Source of the DNA: Andrena cerasifolii
Taxonomy: Eukaryota; Arthropoda; Insecta; Hymenoptera; Andrenidae
DNA length: 64,000 nucleotides
Assembly (NCBI RefSeq): GCF_050908995.1
Contig: NC_135133.1
Coordinates: 1,592,001 to 1,656,000, forward strand
Direction of reading: 5' to 3'
Shown here: piece by piece, positions 57,895 to 64,000 of the stretch
Position numbering within the stretch: position 1 is the first letter of the stretch
Layout: every line of letters starts with the position of its first letter
Notes under the pieces: model-generated
The model's input: only the letters and a program-made list of their open reading frames with translations
Databases searched by the model: none
What the model was told of the DNA's origin: nothing
Translations under genes and position numbers: made by a program

Positions 57895-58114
57895 GAGGAC
57901 GACTCCGTGCTGGTGGACGGTTCATGCCAGATACCAGACCCCCTTTACAAGTTGATCGGCAGCATAATCTGCTTTTACATACCGCTGGGCGTGATGCTGC
58001 TTACGTACGCGTTGACGGTCAGATTGCTGGCGGAGCAACGACAGAATATCGGGGGAGCAGCAGCAGGTTGGTCCTCTGGATGGCTCGGTGGCCCGCAGGG
58101 TCCACCCCCGGGAG
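57895..58114 (+). CDS. 5-HT2B: 5-HT2B-like serotonin receptor, internal exon (ECL2, TM5, start of ICL3)
   Basis: Second exon of the same receptor, 20.4 kb downstream. The acceptor is TTGCAG at 57889-57894; the exon is 220 bases (73 codons plus 1) and ends G|GTTAGT. It begins in phase 0, matching the previous exon. Extracellular loop 2 contributes SVLVDGSCQIPDP, with the Cys that forms the disulfide to Cys 3.25. TM5 follows (KLIGSIICFYIPLGVMLLTY), with a Ser at 5.43 and the conserved Pro 5.50, then the basic start of intracellular loop 3 (LTVRLLAEQRQN) and a Gly/Pro/Trp-rich stretch (GWSSGWLGGPQGPPPG) like the insect 5-HT2B loop. TM6-7 are not recognised before the window ends, so the gene continues to the right. 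The exon lies 427 bases from the nearest Rpn2 exon, which is on the other strand. Identification is firm; the choice of 5-HT2B over other insect 5-HT2 paralogues rests on recalled family sequences. Confidence 0.92.
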
Positions 58115-60226
58115 GTTAGTGTATTACCAGGTACACTGACCTGTTACATTTCTGATTGGATCCCCGAGGATGCCTATTATTGTGTATCTCTGGATCTTCC
58201 CTCTTCCCTTTGTCTAGCTCTCATCCCACAGCCCTGTCTTTCGAGTACGTCTCCATATTGGTTTACAGAAAAGTGTCACTGGTAAAGCAAGGGACCAGAA
58301 CCTTCAGAGTGTTTACTAATCTGAGGGTTCTGGGATGCTAATTTTTAGGGTTCTGTCAAGACGATGAGTCTTTTAGGTTTGCTATTTCATAGTCAGCTCC
58401 CTTGACGACTATGCTATTGAAATTCTGAGAAATAGCGTGTTTAAGACTTTTCTAAACAATATATATTTATATCGTGTATTTATAGCTTTTTCTTCCCTCA
58501 TCATCCTTTCCACCATTCTGTTATTTGAGTAGACCTCCATGTTGCTTGATAGAAGGGTCACGAAGGTTCTAGTTCTTACGAAAAAGAATACACGGTGGCT
58601 TTCTAAAATCTGCAGATTTTCAAATTGATCCAGTTCAGGATAAACTTATAACGTACACATTTCAACGCTGCACACCGTCGAATTAAAATAAACCACTCTG
58701 ACAAATGAAACAACCTGCTTCATCCTTAATTAATTCCATCGTGTCCTAGCTTCCGCCCGAAAACGCGCGGAAATGGCTGATAAAAAGCATAACACTGATA
58801 CTCGAGCGGCCACCAATCACCAAACGCGCGTAAATAAATAAACGAGCGAAAAACGGATGACGTTTCATTACTGTGAGAGCTTTAACGACGCGTGGATGAC
58901 ACGCGACATGACGTATGTTAAAGTCGAATACGATTCTCGATCACCAGCCACACTATTATCCAGCGCGAACGTTTCATTTCCATCGCAATCGATCCGCCGG
59001 TGAAAGCGCGGGCACGGTTGAAGAAGCCCCTGAAGAAGAGCATCCCTCTTGGAAAGCCGCGTCTTGGCTGTCCAGCTTTGCGAAACCCAATAATCCTGGC
59101 CATCGATCGACTGGACAGAAATTGCCCGGCCCCTTTGTCGCGATTCTGGCCCCGAAAAACGATCCTGACACGGGAACTCGGGCGAAGAAATGGGTGTCGA
59201 GCGAAGAAACGAAAATCAAGCCCCACAGGCGTATCGATGTCAGGGAAAACGTCGACAACCTGAGCTCGATCTGCTGTCCAAACATGGCGGTTAATCTTGA
59301 CACTTTAAAATAGAGTTTGACGCTCTAATTTCAGGCATTCAGAGCAACAGCGGACTAACCCTGTTTAGTACCGGATAAACGGAGAAATAGGCGATTCTAA
59401 AGAAGTAGGGTTACAACGGAATTTTGTTTTGCAGGCGTTGTTGCCAGCGCAGACATAATGTTTAGCTTCCGACACTATTCGAAATGCTCCCTGACGAAGA
59501 CAGAATTAATTATCCATTTAATTTTAATAAGCGTTGCACATATATGTCACCACGAAATTTCAATGCAACGAGTGACTTTGTTGCGCCATATAATTTTAAA
59601 TTGAAAAACAAAACCCTATATGCTACTACATGATTGGTACCACCCTATTGGAATACATTACTGCTACTAATTCAATTTCGCAAAAACTATGGGTCAGTCC
59701 GTTTCTCTTCTTAATGTCTCCATTTGATAGTTCATTCGCCAAGAATGCTGGAGGAAAGAAAAACGAGCTAGATAACCTCTACGTTCGCGAATGAGCAGAC
59801 CGACGAGAGCCATTTCCTTCATAATAGCTACGTAAATGGCAATTGCGTTACGCTGTTGGTTGGAAGTTAATTCTGTGGATTGGAAGATCAATAGTCAGGA
59901 TCAGTCGATCAATTGCAGTCGAGAATATCGTTTTCAAACACGAAGCTTAGAGTGAATTTCTATAAAGAATAAATAAGTTACTTGCAAGTGCTGCGATTCC
60001 TTTCGACGAATCCAAATGCGGTGGAATTGGTTGTTAATAACAATTTCACTCTCTATAGTCCGAACTGCGAACCGATTACCCTCCCCACCCCCCTACAAAC
60101 GCTGCGGGTTCTTATAAATATTGGATAATTCAACGAAATGCACATAGGGGGCGTTTATAGGCGTTCAGTGGTTATGGTCAATGAATAGGAAGACGGTGTC
60201 TACCCGCGCGATAAATGTACAGTACT
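58115..60226 (+). other. Right-flank intron DNA; GC-rich island 58740-59330
   Basis: Begins with the 5-HT2B donor. The island has overlapping frames on both strands (58915-59313 +, 58918-59303 -), a sign of composition rather than coding, and no receptor or Rpn2 motif. CTCTAATTTCAG at 59324-59335 is a good acceptor in the right phase, but its frame meets a stop after 14 codons, so it is not accepted as an exon. Confidence 0.35.
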
Positions 60227-60790
60227 GACAAGGGAACACCGCGAACTAGGACTCACCGATTGGAACGCAACTTTGTCGGTTTTTAGAGTGATTCAAAACA
60301 AGAACAATGGTGTCTTTCATTTGGGCCCTATCGCTCTTTAAGGGGGTGAAAACTAACCTCAAAGTCAAATTGGCACTTCCACTTTTTCGCGTATAACTCT
60401 CAAAGTACAACAGACAGAAAATAATGTTTCAAACGAAAGTTTAATGGTGCAATAAGCGCTACAAACTTGCGTTAACAAACTTTTGAAAAGAGTTTTTTTT
60501 CGTCAGTTATATATTTTTTTTTATTCTTTTCAAAATTTTGTTAATGGAAGTTTGTAGCACTTATTGCGTCATTAAACTTTTGTTTGAAACATTTTTTTCT
60601 GTCTGTTGTACTTTGAGAGTTATACGCGAAAAAGTGGAAGTGCTAATTTGTCTTTGAGGTTAGTTTTCACCCCCTTAAAGGGCGATAGGGCCCAAATGAA
60701 AAACACCGTTGTTCTTGTTTTGAATCATTCTAAAAATCCGCTAGGTTGCGTTCCAATCGGTGAGTCCGGGTTCGCGGTGTTCCCTTGTGA
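60227..60790. mobile_element. ACAAGGGA foldback family, copy 2 (complete ends)
   Basis: TGACAAGGGAACACCGCGAAC on the left and GTTCGCGGTGTTCCCTTGTGAG on the right. Arms of about 240 bases around an AT-rich loop. High similarity to 18197-18744 over the full length; neither has coding capacity. Confidence 0.9.
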
Positions 60791-63275
60791 GATATTTACG
60801 CTGAAAGAATTTCTTCAACTTTGCTTAATTTTAGAAGGAAAGTCTATTGCGAGCCAATGAGATCGATAACCTTGAAGTTTGTAGCCCATAAGGAAATAGC
60901 AGGAACGAAACTCAAGGAGACCATTGTGATTTGCTTTTTTGAAGATGGATTTGATTAACTACACAACTTTTGTAAAACCAATGCAGAGATTGCCTTCGTT
61001 TATTTTTTTCGTTATATATTATTTTAAATTTGCGGCGGACCTTTGATAAGTTAATTGGAAAATGGGATGCCCTCGTTTACTGAGAAATATAGATTAGGAG
61101 GTGCAAGTAGTGTAAAATGTGTAAATTTTAGTGACACTTGAGATCAACGAGACTGGTAATTTTCAAGTCTGGAAGCAATAAGGTAATAGAAAAATATTAT
61201 TTAAGAAAAAATTCTTAAGCAAAGGGTTGTGATTTAATCTTCTGCAATTGTTTATAAAGAATCTGGAATATTTGAAATACTTTTCATTCCATTTTGAGAA
61301 TATTCGTGAAATGTCTTATTGGACTACTATTAAGAAGTGTCCAGTATAAGTCTCTGAGATTTGCGCAACAATTTGTTATATTACTTCTAAAATAATTCAA
61401 CTTTCCTATCTAACTGAAGATTCAACCTTTCACACTTTCCCATTTTCCATGTGTCACCTAATCATTTTACTTTTTATTTTTATATTTACTCACGAGTAAA
61501 TGGTCTTTTATCCATTTTATGCTTTGGTTTCTTTGGTGTACAATGGGATTGAGCCACGAGATATTATCAAATAAACGAATTAATTGCTGTGTAGCTGAGG
61601 CAGCTTGATTCGAGGTTAGTCAAACATAATGTGTGCAGAAGGGGGCAGACGACCCCCTCGTTGCTTCAGAGTGTATTCCCAAAAGAGTCGCAGATGTAAT
61701 CAAATTTCGAGGTTTGCCAGATTATCGAATTATCGCAGGTCCGTGATGCTTCTTCGCGGAGATCAACGAATCGTAATTTGACCCAATTTCTCACAGAGAA
61801 TTACTTCTATTTTGTTACTAGCGATACTTGTCAAAGGCGCGAGTTCGTAAACGCCTCCTAGCTGTACAAACTCAAAGCAGAATTTCGAAAATGAATCGTC
61901 ACTCTTTTCCTAGCGAGTGCGTGTCGATTAAAGTGACACGTCGATTAGTTAACAAATTAAACTTCAATATTAGACATCGAAGATTTCAATGCTGAGGGGG
62001 TTGAAACTCGAATGAAATCAACTGCAAACTAGTGGCTGAAAAATCTCCCCCGTTGCAAATTAGAGACCCGAAGATCGATGCTCACGATTGTACACATTTA
62101 CAGACTCATAACAAGTGAAATAAGAGGGAACCAGCGCACTTATCAAAAGGCAAACTGAATTATAAGAGCAAGCAAAGCTATTGCAAATGAAACGAAAGGA
62201 TGTTTGACTGTAGGCAAACGAGTAAAGCTTTCGGAAAGAAAGGCAGATGATAAATATTCAGCAGAAAACAGAAAGAGTAACGTAACTGTTTCGTTGAAAA
62301 GATTTAAGAGTCCAGGTTCGTCAGGAATCCTGCAGTTTTCCTAAAGACGTGTCACTATTGTCCGCGACACATTTAGGCGCTCGCCTGACAGTATGTTGCC
62401 AACAGTTTCTCGTATCATTTTAACGCTAGATACAGTTTCCGTTTCCTTTGTCCGCGCGCTGGCATTATCTCCGGCAAACAAGGCGTTTTTCCCGCGTTCC
62501 CGGCGTTTCTCGTAAAAGAACGAAATGTCAAAAGTTACTTTCATGCATTGTTCCGTTGGCTCGACATTTCTGATGCGCAAGCTCACGCTCGTCTGCAGTT
62601 AACAAGGCGAATTGTCGCGCCGCTCCCTCCGTGCAAGCGGAGTTGCTCGTTTCCAGTAAACTCAATCTAATTCCATTAAGCTGTACGAACTGAAGGAATT
62701 GGTAGAAAAGCTTCGCAGAGAAATGGTGACAAAAATTTACTTAATTACAGTATGACTTCCATATATACGCGAAGCTGAAGTTGAAGACTCGTCGAAATAT
62801 CGAGGCAACCCACGGCACAGTGGTCCGAAACCCCCATTTCAAGGAAAAAATATGATAGCATCAATGCGAAACCTTCAATTTATACAAAACTTGGTATCCC
62901 GCGGTTTTTGAGGTCGCTGACTACAAATCTGAAGTCAAGATTACTAAAAACAAAAATGGCTAATTCAGAGTGAAACAATAATCCGCGATAATGGTGTTTT
63001 GAGAGGCATAGCTACGGAAAAGTAAGGGACTTAAAGTTGGGGACGATTCATAATAAAAGTAAAACTGATATTTTGTGCGATTTGTAAAAAAATATAATTC
63101 AAATTTAAATAAAATACGAAAAAGGAATGTAACACATGTGCACATGTAATTATAGTTTTGGAATAATTTGGTGTAATTAGTTTCTTTGTAGGCGTACATG
63201 TAGAAGACATATAGAAGTCAAGAATGTTTCTATTAACGGACTCACATATTTTTAAAGGCATTAATGGATTCTACT
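60791..63275. other. Non-coding DNA, no gene recognised
   Basis: AT-rich with a moderately GC-rich, unique stretch 61620-62640. The 81-codon minus frame at 62341-62586 has no domain. No Rpn2 or 5-HT2B exon could be recognised. Confidence 0.4.
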
Positions 63276-63440
63276 CGTCATTCTCTATTAAAAAGTATTA
63301 ACCCACTGATGTCGAAAAACTATTAGTTTAGGTTGAGGAGATATTTGTATGCCAATATTAATGATTAAATTTAAATATCTTCTAAGCTAATAGTTTTTCG
63401 ACACAAGTAGGTTAATACTTTGTCATAGAAAATGATGAAC
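63276..63440. mobile_element. Hairpin (MITE-like) repeat
   Basis: GTATTAACCCACTGATGTCG and AAAAACTATTAG on the left pair with CTAATAGTTTTTCGACA and GGTTAATAC on the right. TTAA occurs on both sides (63298-63301, 63412-63415), but pairing continues beyond it, so TTAA is part of the repeat rather than proven target duplication. Confidence 0.7.
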
Positions 63441-64000
63441 TGAATTCAGTGATGTATTAAAAAATATATGATTCTGTTTAACAAAACATCGGTGACCTTC
63501 GTACATACGTTCTCTATTTGGCCACATATAAAAAACTAATTACATTTAATTATGAACCATTCAAATTTTATCTAAAACATTTTTCGATATTATGAAAAAC
63601 GAAAGCAAGATACTCCAAATACTGATAAAAGTTATAGAAAAAATGCTCCCGACACCAAAGCTGCAGGTTTACGCAGCTGATACCTGTTTGGTTATGTACT
63701 CAAAGGTATAATGCACCACTAGTATTAAGTCTTACCTTGACGCTAGCTGTGGCAAAAAAGTTATGTCTAATTAAACTTGGATTCTATTATTAAAAATACC
63801 TCTTTGTTCAACTTGTGCCCTACTGAAATCAATGATGGTGTCACTGACTTAATTCATGTAATTTATTTGTTCAGTATGAACATAATCAAATTACAAAATT
63901 GCGATTTTTTTTTTAATTTGTAGATACTTTAAATTTTACTTGTAAGATAGTGCATTTGTAACTCAAAATTGCAGGAGTTCTGTTCCTCAAATTACATGTT
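63441..64000. other. AT-rich DNA to the window edge, nothing recognised
   Basis: No open frame or repeat end worth reporting. Confidence 0.5.

Noticed and set aside
58915..59313. 132-codon + frame with overlapping minus frames, as a possible 5-HT2B loop exon
   Set aside because: Equal-quality frames on both strands, no receptor motif and no suitable splice sites at both borders; explained by GC-rich composition.
59336..59379. Possible next 5-HT2B exon after the acceptor CTCTAATTTCAG
   Set aside because: The phase fits but a stop codon comes after 14 codons and the sequence has no loop-3 similarity.
60606..60860. 84-codon + frame and its counterpart at 18542-18766 (-) as a conserved small protein
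   Set aside because: Both come from the arm of the same foldback family; similarity is at DNA level and frames are not preserved consistently.

Overview
The window is an animal nuclear genome segment, almost certainly an insect and probably a hymenopteran. The reasons are a low overall gene density, an AT-rich background with GC-rich islands, spliced genes with GT-AG introns, and protein exons closest (from memory) to insect 5-HT2B-type serotonin receptors and insect proteasome Rpn2. No bacterial operons, rRNA genes or CRISPR arrays are seen. Only six exons, from two genes, can be supported as real coding sequence; all lie between 37.2 and 58.1 kb.

Gene 1 is on the + strand: two internal exons of a 5-HT2B-like G-protein-coupled receptor (37247-37479, TM3 to TM4; 57895-58114, extracellular loop 2 to the start of intracellular loop 3). 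They join in phase across a 20.4 kb intron. TM1-2 and TM6-7 are not in the window, so the gene runs off both sides. Gene 2 is on the - strand: the last four exons of the 26S proteasome base subunit Rpn2/PSMD1 (57133-57467, 55183-55535, 54081-54618, 53201-53271), all with good splice sites and matching phases, a stop codon, and a poly(A) signal at 52971. This 3' part lies inside the receptor intron. No Rpn2 exon is recognised between 57468 and the right edge, so one receptor exon lies inside the next Rpn2 intron: the two antisense genes appear interleaved. Rpn2 carries a striking run of about 15 Lys-Glu-Ala triplets.

Most of the rest is a graveyard of non-autonomous DNA transposons, recognised by paired inverted ends and target-site duplications. 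Families include TA-flanked (Tc1/mariner/pogo-like) elements at 8.9-10.6, 9.7, 10.7, 11.95-13.06, 19.9-22.4 (nested pair with a decayed pogo-type transposase end), 23.0, 25.1, 32.9, 34.7-36.1, 41.4, 43.7 and 46.6-48.7 kb; TTAA-flanked (piggyBac-like) elements at 24.6, 28.97, 39.2 and 45.8 kb; a hAT-type element with a perfect 8-bp duplication at 14.57-15.23 kb; long foldback elements at 1.5, 4.8, 15.6, 18.2, 30.0, 50.5 and 60.2 kb; and a 390-bp solo LTR inserted into a DNA transposon at 47.28 kb. Several insertions are nested, which gives a relative age order.

Simple and tandem repeats include (AT)n tracts, a 35-bp minisatellite at 34.8-35.06 kb and a three-unit 310-360 bp trinucleotide-rich array at 40.26-41.28 kb. 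The left 37 kb and the right 6 kb contain no coding exon I can support. GC-rich non-repetitive islands there are candidate regulatory or conserved non-coding DNA, but that cannot be shown from one sequence. All family assignments are by eye and memory; no database search was run.
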